Assembly (NCBI GenBank): GCA_965279125.1
Contig: CBDIHL010000040.1
Location: 101,788-165,787, forward strand
Origin: Dinoroseobacter sp965279125
GTDB lineage: Bacteria; Pseudomonadota; Alphaproteobacteria; Rhodobacterales; Rhodobacteraceae
Reading direction: 5' to 3'
DNA length: 64,000 nucleotides
This document shows positions 8,391 to 16,114 of this stretch, one piece after another. Below the pieces are notes generated by a model. That model was not told the DNA's origin, made no database searches, and saw nothing but the letters and a program-made list of their open reading frames with translations. The position numbers and the translations under genes were made by a program. Position 1 is the stretch's first letter. Every line of letters starts with the position of its first letter.

Positions 8391-10102
8391 TTCATCCTCG
8401 CGACAGCGCCCCGATAGCGGTCGTCCGCCACGATCTGGCGATAGTCAGGGTCGGTTTCGATGAGTTTGCGTTCGCGCCATCCCTTGGCAACCGCCGAGTC
8501 CAGCGCATGGAAGGCTGCTGGAGCCTGGCCTTGCCGGTACAGCAGCAGGGCACGCACCAAGTCCACGCCGGGCTCGGCCGGGTCCAGCGCGCCCGCCTGC
8601 CGCATGTCGTCCATCGCTTCACCGAGCCTGTCCGTCTTCTCCAACGCGGCTGAGCGGTACATCAAAGCTTTGAACGCAAGCCCTGGAGCTGCGCCGGCGG
8701 AAAGCACCGCGCCGCAGTCGGTGATAGCGGCTTCGTACCGCTGGCGAGTGACGGGCGTCTTGTCGTGCTCGTCCTTGGGGCGCAAGGAGGCGCAGCGCTG
8801 GAAGAGCGGGTCGTCCACCGATGTCACGCGCGGTGGTGGCGTGGCCGCCGTCTGGATGTCTTTGGGGGGAGGCGTCACTACCGCCGCCGCCGCATTCTTC
8901 TGAGGCTTCGCTGCATCCTGCGACGCCAGCCGCATGGCGCCCCAGCTGGCCAGGGTCACGGCGGCCAGCCCCGCGACGACGCCGGCAAACACTGCCGACT
9001 TGCTAGCTGTCTTAGGTGGGATGGGTAGCGACGCCGGCTCCGCTGAACCGACCGGAACGGCCTCGAGCCGCTGACGCACCATGGCAACTTCATCGTCAAG
9101 CAGCGGTATGACAAAGAGCTGCGCCTGCGGCATGGCGGCTTCCGCCGCCGCCTCGATCTCACGGATCAGGTCGCCGTGCGGCAGGCGGTCCAGCGGATCG
9201 GGCAGGTCGTCGAAAGCCTTCAGCCGGCGGGGCAAATCGCGCAACAAGACATCTCCCGGCCCATTGCCTGCAAGGTGCGTGACCCAGCCTTCCAGCATCG
9301 CCCCCAGGCTGTACAGGTCGGCCTTCCAACTGATGTGCTTCAGACCGCTGGTGTCGCGGTCCTTGACGGCCATCCTGAAAGCAGCCTTGTAGCTCCGTGC
9401 GAGATACTCACCGTTGTGATTTTTCACGATCGGCGCGGGACGATCTTCTGGCTTGACAGTCAAGGCCAGTCCAAGGTCGATCAGGGTCAGCCGGCCCAGA
9501 TCCATCCCGCCTTCAAGCCGGAAGCCCGATGCCTTGTCGCCGGCAAGTCGCAGCCCGTCCACGTGCATGCAGCAGACGTTGTCGGCTTTCAGGTCGCAGT
9601 GCACGAAGCTGCGCTCCTTCGCCTCGTGGAATTCGCCGAGCACCCGAAGCAGCCCGGCCGACAGGGCCAGCAGGAACGGCGCCTGCCTGAACGGACTGGC
9701 GGCGCCGCAACGCCCCAGCAGCACCTCCCACTTCATCAGGTCCAGACCCGCATAAGCCGACACGATCCTGAGCCGCGACGTCGCCGTGGCGGCGTCAACG
9801 CCGTAACCATCCAGGCCCGCCGTCCATTTCAGTCTCGCGTTACTGACTTTGAGCATGGACTCGCATTCCCGTTCGGTCAGCGCGTCCAGTTCACCCTTGT
9901 AGCGCTTTTCCACATAGGCCCGCTCGCCGCGCCGCACGCGCCGCACGCTGGAGTTGTTGTCGAATCGTTCGTAGATGCGAAGGTCGTCCTGGCTGACGAG
10001 TTCGACGAGAACGATGCGTTCACGAGCCGGGTCTGGCTCGCCGTCCGCGCCGGCGCGTTCCATCTCGGCCCTGAATTCGTTGCGCAGCTCGCGTTCGAGC
10101 AT
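8387..10102 (-). CDS. Ser/Thr protein kinase with transmembrane segment and TPR-like C-terminus
   Basis: The 571-residue protein carries a eukaryotic-type kinase domain: the catalytic loop reads HCDLKADN at residues 168-175 and the metal-binding loop reads DLG at 209-211 in place of DFG. The N-lobe is divergent, and the ATP-anchoring lysine is not certain (KRYKGE near 67 is a candidate). A single membrane segment at about 369-393 separates the cytosolic kinase from a C-terminal region of about 180 residues with helical, TPR-like repeats. The ATG at 10102 follows AGAGG. The frame stays open upstream through the inserted IS element, but that extension is fortuitous. Its 3' end overlaps the next gene by 4 bp. 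The IS just upstream probably separates it from the operon promoter. Confidence 0.87.
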   Translation of the reverse strand: MLERELRNEFRAEMERAGADGEPDPARERIVLVELVSQDDLRIYERFDNNSSVRRVRRGERAYVEKRYKGELDALTERECESMLKVSNARLKWTAGLDGYGVDAATATSRLRIVSAYAGLDLMKWEVLLGRCGAASPFRQAPFLLALSAGLLRVLGEFHEAKERSFVHCDLKADNVCCMHVDGLRLAGDKASGFRLEGGMDLGRLTLIDLGLALTVKPEDRPAPIVKNHNGEYLARSYKAAFRMAVKDRDTSGLKHISWKADLYSLGAMLEGWVTHLAGNGPGDVLLRDLPRRLKAFDDLPDPLDRLPHGDLIREIEAAAEAAMPQAQLFVIPLLDDEVAMVRQRLEAVPVGSAEPASLPIPPKTASKSAVFAGVVAGLAAVTLASWGAMRLASQDAAKPQKNAAAAVVTPPPKDIQTAATPPPRVTSVDDPLFQRCASLRPKDEHDKTPVTRQRYEAAITDCGAVLSAGAAPGLAFKALMYRSAALEKTDRLGEAMDDMRQAGALDPAEPGVDLVRALLLYRQGQAPAAFHALDSAVAKGWRERKLIETDPDYRQIVADDRYRGAVARMK

Positions 10103-10143
10103 GCTGGCATGATCCTCTACAGGCAGCGGCGACCGAACACTAG

Positions 10144-10158
10144 GGAAACTCTGAACAA
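10144..10158 (+). repeat. Left terminal inverted repeat of the IS5 element
   Basis: The left end reads GGAAACTCTGAACAA. It matches the reverse complement of the right end (GGAAAGTCTGAATAA) at 13 of 15 positions and abuts the CTAG duplication. Confidence 0.85.
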
Positions 10159-10207
10159 GTGCACGAATCTTGCATGATGCATGTACCGATGTCGAGGAGC
10201 TGCAACG

Positions 10208-11185
10208 ATGAGCCAGATCAGTTTCGCGGATGCCGAGCAAGCGGGCAAGAGGAAGAAGACCAGGCGCGAGGTCTTCCTGGGTGAGATGGAGCAGGTCGTT
10301 CCGTGGAAGGCGATGCTCAAGGTCATTGAGCCGCACTATCCGGTGGCCGGGCGAGGCAGGCGCCCATACCCGATGGAGTCGATGCTGCGTGTACACCTCA
10401 TGCAGAACTGGTTTTCGCTGAGCGATCCGGCGATGGAAGAAGCGCTGTACGAGATCGCATCGCTGCGGACATTTGCCAAGCTTGATTTGAACGCCCTTCC
10501 CGATGAAACGACCATCTTGAACTTCCGGCACATGCTGGAGCAAAGCGACTTGGCAGAGGACATCTTCAAGCAGGTCAATGCGCACCTGGCGCGCAAAGGA
10601 CTGCTGCTCAAGAAGGGCTCCATCGTTGACGCGACGATCATCGCCGCGCCCAGTTCGACGAAGAACAGCACCGGTGAGCGTGACCCTGAGATGCATCAGA
10701 CGAAGAAGGGCAACCAGTGGCACTTCGGGATGAAGGCGCACATTGCGGTGGATGCCGAATCGGGCCTGGTGCATACGGTGACGACGACGGCGGCCAACGA
10801 AGCGGACGTGGAGCAGGTGGCGGATTTGTTGCACGGCAAGGAGCGTGACGTGTGGGCCGACTCGGGCTACCGGGGCGCGCAAACACGAGTCAAGAAGCCG
10901 GTGAACTGGCACATTGCGGCCAGGCCCAGTGACATCGCCAAATTGCCTGAAGGGCGAGCCAAAGCACGAGTGCAAAAGAACGAACACGCCAAGGCGAGCA
11001 AGCGCGCCAAGGTGGAGCACCCGTTCCGCGTCATCAAGCGGCAATTCGGTCTGACGAAGGTCAGATTCAAGGGCTTGGCGAAGAACACCGCGCATGTGAT
11101 CACGCTGTTCGCGTTGAGCAATCTGTGGATGGCGCGCAAGCAGTTGATGGCGTTGATAGGACAGGTGCGTCCGAAAGCAGCATGA
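10208..11185 (+). CDS. IS5-family DDE transposase
   Basis: The 325-residue enzyme is full length for the IS5 group. The N-terminal part has the DUF772-like segment (GRGRRPYPMESMLRVHLMQ), and the catalytic part has the motifs expected of the family: IVDATIIAAPSSTKN for the first Asp, GLVHTVTTTAANEADV with VWADSGYRG for the second Asp region, and HPFRVIKRQFG near the last Glu region. The ATG at 10208 is preceded by GAGGAG. The gene reads opposite to the host operon. No internal stop or frameshift is seen, so the element is probably active. Confidence 0.93.
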   Translation: MSQISFADAEQAGKRKKTRREVFLGEMEQVVPWKAMLKVIEPHYPVAGRGRRPYPMESMLRVHLMQNWFSLSDPAMEEALYEIASLRTFAKLDLNALPDETTILNFRHMLEQSDLAEDIFKQVNAHLARKGLLLKKGSIVDATIIAAPSSTKNSTGERDPEMHQTKKGNQWHFGMKAHIAVDAESGLVHTVTTTAANEADVEQVADLLHGKERDVWADSGYRGAQTRVKKPVNWHIAARPSDIAKLPEGRAKARVQKNEHAKASKRAKVEHPFRVIKRQFGLTKVRFKGLAKNTAHVITLFALSNLWMARKQLMALIGQVRPKAA

Positions 11186-11285
11186 AGCCGCAAAAGACAT
11201 CGAAATCCCTCGCCCAGCGCATGAAAATGATCAATTCGAACGGGATTGGCAATGCAGGCGCACGCGAAGCGTTGCCGTTTCCTAG

Positions 11286-11300
11286 TTATTCAGACTTTCC
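11286..11300 (-). repeat. Right terminal inverted repeat of the IS5 element
   Basis: The right end reads TTATTCAGACTTTCC on the plus strand, which is the inverted partner of the left end with two mismatches. It abuts the second CTAG copy at 11301-11304. Confidence 0.85.
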
Positions 11301-11333
11301 CTAGTAGGCCGGTGCGTGTGGGGTTCGAACGGC

Positions 11334-12023
11334 TCAACCATGCATCACCTCCGTGAGTTCGGCGATCGCCAGCTTGCGCTTGCGCTTGTAGCCGGCCAGG
11401 CTGATGCCCAGCCGCGCGGCGGCTTCCTTCTGGGTTTCCTTGTCCTCGTCGACAAGGTAGATCGCCTGCCACAGCGGTGGCATCCTGCGCATCGCCACAC
11501 GCATGCGCGCCATGCGGCCGTCAATGGCAGCCGCATCCTCGCGATCCACCAGCTGGTCGACGACGCCGGTGCGGCCTTCGCCGTCCAAATCGCGGTCCAC
11601 GAGGTCGGCGATGACGTCTTCCCACTCGTCGTCCAGGTCACGGGCCCCCATGGGCACCATGCCGGGATCGTTCCGCCCCCGGCGCCACCAGGTGATGAAG
11701 GCGTGCTTCAGCACGGCGCGCGCCCAGGTCTTGAAGCTGCCGCGTTCCGGGTCGTAGCTGCCGGCGATCTCGGTGAAGCTCTTGCCCTGGAATACGTCGT
11801 CGACGATGAGCTCGCTCACATCTGTCACGCTGCCCTGCGACGGATGGATGCGGTAGCTCACCACCTGGCGGGCCAAGTAGCGGATCGCGTCGTAGACGTG
11901 GCCGAAGGCCTCGTCGCGCGCGGCTGTGTCATTGCGGTCGGCATAGTAGCGGCCCAAGGCCAGCCGCAAAGCGATCCAGTCGGGCTCGCGCGGCGAACGG
12001 GTGGCCAGGCGGTCGTCGCTCAT
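11334..12023 (-). CDS. Sigma-70-like (ECF-type) RNA polymerase sigma factor
   Basis: The 229-residue protein has a region-2-like N-terminal half (VSELIVDDVFQGKSFTEIAG, then FKTWARAVLKHAFITWWRR) and a C-terminal sigma region 4 helix-turn-helix at about 195-225 (ETQKEAAARLGISLAGYKRK). This is the layout of ECF-type factors, which direct RNA polymerase to a small regulon, although the linker of about 60 acidic residues is longer than usual. Its start overlaps the FHA gene stop by 4 bp (ATGA). No anti-sigma factor gene is visible beside it. Control through the FHA protein or kinase is plausible but inferred only from the operon. The kinase gene follows after the IS element. Confidence 0.82.
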   Translation of the reverse strand: MSDDRLATRSPREPDWIALRLALGRYYADRNDTAARDEAFGHVYDAIRYLARQVVSYRIHPSQGSVTDVSELIVDDVFQGKSFTEIAGSYDPERGSFKTWARAVLKHAFITWWRRGRNDPGMVPMGARDLDDEWEDVIADLVDRDLDGEGRTGVVDQLVDREDAAAIDGRMARMRVAMRRMPPLWQAIYLVDEDKETQKEAAARLGISLAGYKRKRKLAIAELTEVMHG

Positions 12024-12880
12024 GATCGCGCTCCCTGAACGCGGGCCCAGACGGTGGCGTCGTCAAGCCCGTTACCGCCCATCCGCAGCCAGCCGGCGTC
12101 GGCATCACCGCCCTCGCTGAAGGGCCAGAAGAAATCAGCGGCCTCGCGCCGGCCTGCCATGAAGCAGCCGTTGCGCCCGGCCGCCAGGTTGCGGGCGAAG
12201 AAGCCGTTGCTGCCCAGGTCCTCGATGCGGACATGGCTGCGCGAGACCTTGGCGCAGGACTCGCGCACCACGGCCGAGCTGCCGCGGCCAGTGTCAGGCT
12301 CGCGCCCGATGACGAAGGGCAGGCTGTTGATCACATGCCTCTCCAGCGCGCCGTTGGCATAGCGCAGCATCACTACACCCAGGCGGCCGGTGACTTCAGG
12401 CAACTCGACCTGCGTGGGCCTGACCCCGGCGAATGCCACCTCTGTGGGCTGGGCATGCCGCGTCGGCGGGTGGGCCGGGTTGGCGTGCTCGGATGCCGAC
12501 GCTTTGGCCGCGTCCGCGGTGTCGAACTCCAGCACAGCGGCGCGCGCCTGCACGGTCCCGGCGCCGAGGATCAGCCGGCCGCGCGCCGGCAACCGTGTGC
12601 GGGCGGCCAGCCGCTGCACGCCTGTGCCCTGCTCCAGCCAGGTGCCGTTGGTCGAACCGGCGCGCTGCGCGCCAATGTCTTGCACGCAGGGCTCTCCCAG
12701 TGGCGACAATGTGAACTCCAGGTGCGGGCCCGACACCAGTTCGAGCCGGTCCGGCACGGGGATGGCGGAAAAGCCGCGGCCCACCGTCGCTGGAAACTGC
12801 TGGATGCTGCCGGCCTGCAGCAAGGCGGCCGGCATCGTCGAGCAGGCGGTAGTCAAGGCGCGCGCGCGGCGCGCGGCCAT
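12020..12880 (-). CDS. FHA-domain protein, C-terminal part (two FHA domains)
   Basis: This frame of 286 codons encodes two forkhead-associated domains, which bind phosphothreonine peptides. The second is clear: FVIGREPDTGRGSSAVVRE, then SRSHVRIEDLGSNGFFARN, with the conserved GR, SRSH and N residues. The first is weaker but recognisable (RAGSTNGTWLEQGTGV, LILGAG). No ribosome-binding site precedes the ATG at 12880 or the next in-frame ATG. The upstream frame (start 13397) has a good site and reads naturally into this one if one base is skipped near 12818-12830. I think the two are one gene of about 458 codons with a frameshift. The stop overlaps the sigma-factor start. Confidence 0.75.
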   Translation of the reverse strand: MAARRARALTTACSTMPAALLQAGSIQQFPATVGRGFSAIPVPDRLELVSGPHLEFTLSPLGEPCVQDIGAQRAGSTNGTWLEQGTGVQRLAARTRLPARGRLILGAGTVQARAAVLEFDTADAAKASASEHANPAHPPTRHAQPTEVAFAGVRPTQVELPEVTGRLGVVMLRYANGALERHVINSLPFVIGREPDTGRGSSAVVRESCAKVSRSHVRIEDLGSNGFFARNLAAGRNGCFMAGRREAADFFWPFSEGGDADAGWLRMGGNGLDDATVWARVQGARS

Positions 12881-13397
12881 GGCTGTCGGTTTGGCTTTGG
12901 TCTTGCGTCACAAAACTTCCCTCGAAGGTAAATTCCACGCCGATGCCGGAATCGGGCTGCGCCACGAAGGCGTCGCTGAATCCGTCACTGACGTCGTCCC
13001 TGCTTTCCTTTTTCCTGACTTGCCAGTCGGTCAGCGCCGTGGCATCGATATAGCCATGCCCGGCCAGAATTCCCGCCAGCACGGCCTGTGCGTTCTGAAC
13101 GCGCACGTGCTGAGGTTGCCGCGAAAACGCAACCTTGTCCATCCATGGTTCCGGCACCCAGGCGACGATGCCCCGCAGCTTATACGCCAACGTGCCACCG
13201 GCCGACATGCCCGCCACGTTGTCGCGGAACAGCGCCGCCGCCTCGGCCAGCGCTCGGAGCAACTCCTGCGGTGCGGCCAGCGGCGGCTCGACCAGGTGTC
13301 CGCGCAGCGCGACCGGTGCCGTGCGCGCCAGACCGTTGCCGGCCGGGCGGGCCTGTTCCCCCGCGATCATGTCCCCGACGAATGTCCAGATTCCCAT
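12396..13397 (-). CDS. N-terminal part of the FHA protein (frameshifted)
   Basis: Translation starts at the ATG at 13397, 6 bp after AGGAG. About 190 residues look genuinely coded: an N-terminal domain (MGIWTFVGDMIAGEQ, ALAEAAALFRDNVAGMSAG) ending in strands EFTFEGSFVTQDQ and RLDYRLLDDAGRL. Beyond about 12825 the frame becomes an Arg/Ala/Gly-rich antisense-like sequence, while the adjacent frame carries on with FHA domains. This suggests a one-base insertion or a sequencing error near 12818-12830. Real coding content in this frame is therefore about 12825-13397. If the shift is genuine, the operon makes no intact FHA protein unless ribosomes slip or the FHA part starts internally. Confidence 0.6.
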   Translation of the reverse strand: MGIWTFVGDMIAGEQARPAGNGLARTAPVALRGHLVEPPLAAPQELLRALAEAAALFRDNVAGMSAGGTLAYKLRGIVAWVPEPWMDKVAFSRQPQHVRVQNAQAVLAGILAGHGYIDATALTDWQVRKKESRDDVSDGFSDAFVAQPDSGIGVEFTFEGSFVTQDQSQTDSHGRAPRARLDYRLLDDAGRLAAGRQHPAVSSDGGPRLFRHPRAGPARTGVGPAPGVHIVATGRALRARHWRAARRFDQRHLAGAGHRRAAAGRPHTVAGARPADPRRRDRAGARRCAGVRHRGRGQSVGIRARQPGPPADAACPAHRGGIRRGQAHAGRVA

Positions 13398-13446
13398 GGC
13401 GTTCTCCTGTGCTACCCCTGCCTTACGCAGATTCGGAAAAAATGGC

Positions 13447-13740
13447 TCAAGCTTGGGCCTGCAACCACCAGGCGCACTCGCCGGCCTGCAGCGCATGGCC
13501 CTTCGCGTCGACCCTGAAATGCACCTCCCGCACGCCCTGCGCCCGCAGCCAGCGCGCCAGTTCCGTTCCATGTCCAGCAAGCCGCGCCTCGGCGTCCATG
13601 CCGGCCGGCAAGTACAGCCACAGTGCGGTGGGCGGCGGCCCGCCGCCATGCAGGACCTCTTCCATCCGCAGGCGCACGGCCCGGCCGAATTCGGCGAAGG
13701 CCCGCGCTTCGATCACCTGCGCCGCAGCGGGTAGTGGCAT
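13447..13740 (-). CDS. Small hypothetical protein between PBP and FHA genes
   Basis: The 97-residue product starts one base after the PBP stop codon (TGAC then ATG), so it is translationally coupled. It has a mixed alpha/beta look (ARAFAEFGRAVRLRMEEVLHG, TALWLYLPAGMDAEARL, REVHFRVDAKGHALQAGECA). There is no signal peptide and no motif I know. The position inside the operon suggests an accessory role with the PBP or the FHA protein. Confidence 0.65.
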   Translation of the reverse strand: MPLPAAAQVIEARAFAEFGRAVRLRMEEVLHGGGPPPTALWLYLPAGMDAEARLAGHGTELARWLRAQGVREVHFRVDAKGHALQAGECAWWLQAQA

Positions 13741-13741
13741 G

Positions 13742-16114
13742 TCAGCCTCTCTTAATGGATGGCGCCGCGCGCAGGCGGCGGATTACCTGGAACGCCACTT
13801 CGGCCGCGGCATTGGGGCCGGTGTCGCCCGGCGAGTCGATCAGGCCGGCCTGCGTCCAGTTGCGCTCGACGATGACGACCACGGCTCGAGTCCACGGCGC
13901 GTCGGCGCCCGCCTTGCCTGGTGGCACATGGTCCTTCAACAAGGCTGCATACCACTTGATGGGCCGGTGCATGCAGTCCACCCAGCGGGCGCGCACGGGC
14001 GACCAGCGGTCGTCTGGCAGGCCTTCAAGATCGGCGCGGATGCGCGCGCAGGTGGTCTCGCGCTGCGCGGCAGTCAGCCTGTCGTGCGCGAAAGGTGGCG
14101 TTCCCGTCTTTCCTGCGACGCCTTCGAGCGCTGCGCAGGCCGCCGCGCTGCCGAACGCCTGGATGCAGGCACTGCTGGCGGTGCCGGCGCGTTGCGCTCC
14201 ATGCTTTCCACCCCGCGCCGGCCAATGCGTTTGCGCCATGCCGGACAGGACCAGCCGCGCGTCGCGTGGCTCTCCTGCGACGGGCCGCACCGCGGCTTCC
14301 ACCGGCGCCAGCGGGACGAAGGCGGGCCGCCCGCCCCGCTGAACAATGGCGCCGTGCAGCAGGTGCGGCCAGGCCGGCGTTGCCGGCGCCTGGTTGGCCG
14401 CCATGCCCAGCCGCGACAGCATCGCTGCGATGCCCACCGGCGTCGCCAGCGCATTGCCCTGGCCCCAGGTTTCGGAGGCCAGCGCCACCAGTTGGTTTCC
14501 GCCAGCTCCGTTGCCCTTGCTTTTGCAGCGCCGCCAGGACAGCGCGCCCGGCTGGGCCGAGCAGTCCCTGGCGCTGTCAGGCGAGAAGCCGGAATCCAGG
14601 CGCTTGTATCGACCGGCCAACGGATCGAACGTCATGCCCAGTAGGCCGGAGAAAAAGGTCGGGCTTTCACCCCCCGGGTACGCCGGCAATCCCGTCAGCG
14701 CGCCGGTGCGCGCACACAAGAGTTCGCTGCCGTCGCCGCAGTGGCCATTCCAGCCCAGCGCAGCGGCGGCATCCATCACATAGTCAGGCCGCGCGCAGCC
14801 GGTGAAGCCGGTGTCACGGCAGAACACACGGTCCAGGAACGCGGCCGAATCCGAATGACTGATCTCGCCCAGGAACTTGTCCCGCTCCACGCCGTGCAGC
14901 CGCGTCGCCAACGCCGGATCCCGCAGCAGCCCCATCGCCAGCACCGGCTTGACCAGGCTGCCGGGCATGTAACTGGTGAACAGGGCGTGGTTTTCCAGCT
15001 CGTGCGGCCGCGCACCGGGCGCGGCGGGCAGCCGCAGACAGCCTGCGCCACGGGCGGGGCCGGCGAACTGCCGAGTGAAGCACGGCGTGTGCGCGCTGCC
15101 CGCCGCCTCGATGGCACCGCTGGCGATATCGATCACCAGCACGCCGGCCATGCGCACCGAAGCCTGCTCCGCCCGCGCCTCCCACCGCCGCGGATCGATG
15201 CCGAGCGCCGCGCAGGCCGCGCGCCCGCCGGTGTAACAGTCGGCCACCTGCTGGACGATGGACTGCGTGCGCGCATCGATGGTCGTCACGTAGTGTGGGC
15301 CTTGCGGCACCGGACGGCCGTGCACCTCGACGGTGTTGCCTGTTGCATCGCCCTGAAGACGCACGCCTGTGGTAGTTGGTGCAATGGCAACGGCAGGCAG
15401 CTTGCCGGCGCCGGCCATCCGCGCCTGGCCGTCGGCGAAGGCACTGGCGCAGAGGCGGGCGGAGGCTTCGCCGCCGGACGGGGCCACGGCGACGTAGCCC
15501 TCGTCACCGCGCATGAGCAGGCAGCCAGACAGGTCCTGCCAAGGATCGGTGCTGCGCAGATATTGCGACGTGGCCAGCAGCGGTGCGGCGCCCGCGCGCT
15601 GGCCGCGCCATTCGAGCAGCGACACACGGGTGGCGCCGCCGCTCTTGCGCAGCAGCCATTGCACGGCATCGACGAGCGTGCCGCAGCGCCAAGCCATCGT
15701 GGGCGTGCCTGGCGTGCCCGCGGCATCACGCGCCTTCGCCTGGCCGACGGCGTCTTCCAGAGCTCCCCGGTCGAGTCGGTACGACACCAGCGTGCGGGCG
15801 TCGGCGCCGGCTTGGGCACCTGTAATGCGCGCCAGTTCCGCATCGAGCTGGCCCATGCCGTTTGCAAGCTGGCGGTGCTGCGCTGCGTCGCAGGCGGAGT
15901 CGGCAAAGGCCGGGTCTTCACGGTTGTCCACCACCGCAACGGGCTGGATCGAAGCCGCCAGCATGTCCAGTGCGGCGGCCATGGCCTCGTTGCGGTACGC
16001 ATGGCTCACGCCGCGCATGGCAGCCATGTGCTGCCATGCCGCTCCCACCAGCCACAGGGCAGCGATGGCGGCAAGCCAGCGGCTGTGCCGCATGTTGTTG
16101 ATTACGCTATACAT
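13742..16114 (-). CDS. Penicillin-binding protein transpeptidase, PbpA/FtsI type
   Basis: The 790-residue protein has one N-terminal membrane anchor (about residues 13-30) and a long periplasmic part. The transpeptidase domain shows the SxxK motif as GSLVKP at about 382, where Ser is the acylated nucleophile, and the KTG motif as GKTGTP near 668. A segment ETWGQGN matches the GQG element common in class B PBPs. The SxN motif is not obvious to me. No glycosyltransferase domain is present, so it would depend on a separate polymerase, which the overlapping FtsW/RodA-like gene upstream supplies (8 bp overlap). Odd features are the long Cys-containing inserts and low similarity to standard FtsI or MrdA patterns. 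It is probably a specialised rather than housekeeping enzyme. Confidence 0.85.
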   Translation of the reverse strand: MYSVINNMRHSRWLAAIAALWLVGAAWQHMAAMRGVSHAYRNEAMAAALDMLAASIQPVAVVDNREDPAFADSACDAAQHRQLANGMGQLDAELARITGAQAGADARTLVSYRLDRGALEDAVGQAKARDAAGTPGTPTMAWRCGTLVDAVQWLLRKSGGATRVSLLEWRGQRAGAAPLLATSQYLRSTDPWQDLSGCLLMRGDEGYVAVAPSGGEASARLCASAFADGQARMAGAGKLPAVAIAPTTTGVRLQGDATGNTVEVHGRPVPQGPHYVTTIDARTQSIVQQVADCYTGGRAACAALGIDPRRWEARAEQASVRMAGVLVIDIASGAIEAAGSAHTPCFTRQFAGPARGAGCLRLPAAPGARPHELENHALFTSYMPGSLVKPVLAMGLLRDPALATRLHGVERDKFLGEISHSDSAAFLDRVFCRDTGFTGCARPDYVMDAAAALGWNGHCGDGSELLCARTGALTGLPAYPGGESPTFFSGLLGMTFDPLAGRYKRLDSGFSPDSARDCSAQPGALSWRRCKSKGNGAGGNQLVALASETWGQGNALATPVGIAAMLSRLGMAANQAPATPAWPHLLHGAIVQRGGRPAFVPLAPVEAAVRPVAGEPRDARLVLSGMAQTHWPARGGKHGAQRAGTASSACIQAFGSAAACAALEGVAGKTGTPPFAHDRLTAAQRETTCARIRADLEGLPDDRWSPVRARWVDCMHRPIKWYAALLKDHVPPGKAGADAPWTRAVVVIVERNWTQAGLIDSPGDTGPNAAAEVAFQVIRRLRAAPSIKRG

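Larger units (their letters stand above)
10144..11300 (+). mobile_element. IS5-family insertion sequence, complete
   Basis: The element is 1157 bp and carries one full-length transposase gene. Its ends are imperfect inverted repeats, and it is flanked by a direct CTAG duplication (10140-10143 and 11301-11304), matching the YTAR target preference of the IS5 group. Removing it leaves about 70 bp between the sigma-factor gene and the kinase gene, so it inserted in the operon without disrupting a coding sequence. Intact ends and target duplication suggest a recent insertion. Confidence 0.92.

Noticed and set aside
10103..11200. Minus-strand frame that extends the kinase upstream through the IS element to give a 937-residue protein
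   Set aside because: It is the antisense of the transposase gene; the kinase has a good start at 10102 and the IS is inserted between genes.
13088..14644. Plus-strand frame of 518 codons over the PBP and small gene
   Set aside because: It is rich in Arg, Ala and Pro, has no motif or ribosome-binding site, and is antisense to genes with clear motifs; such frames are common in GC-rich DNA.
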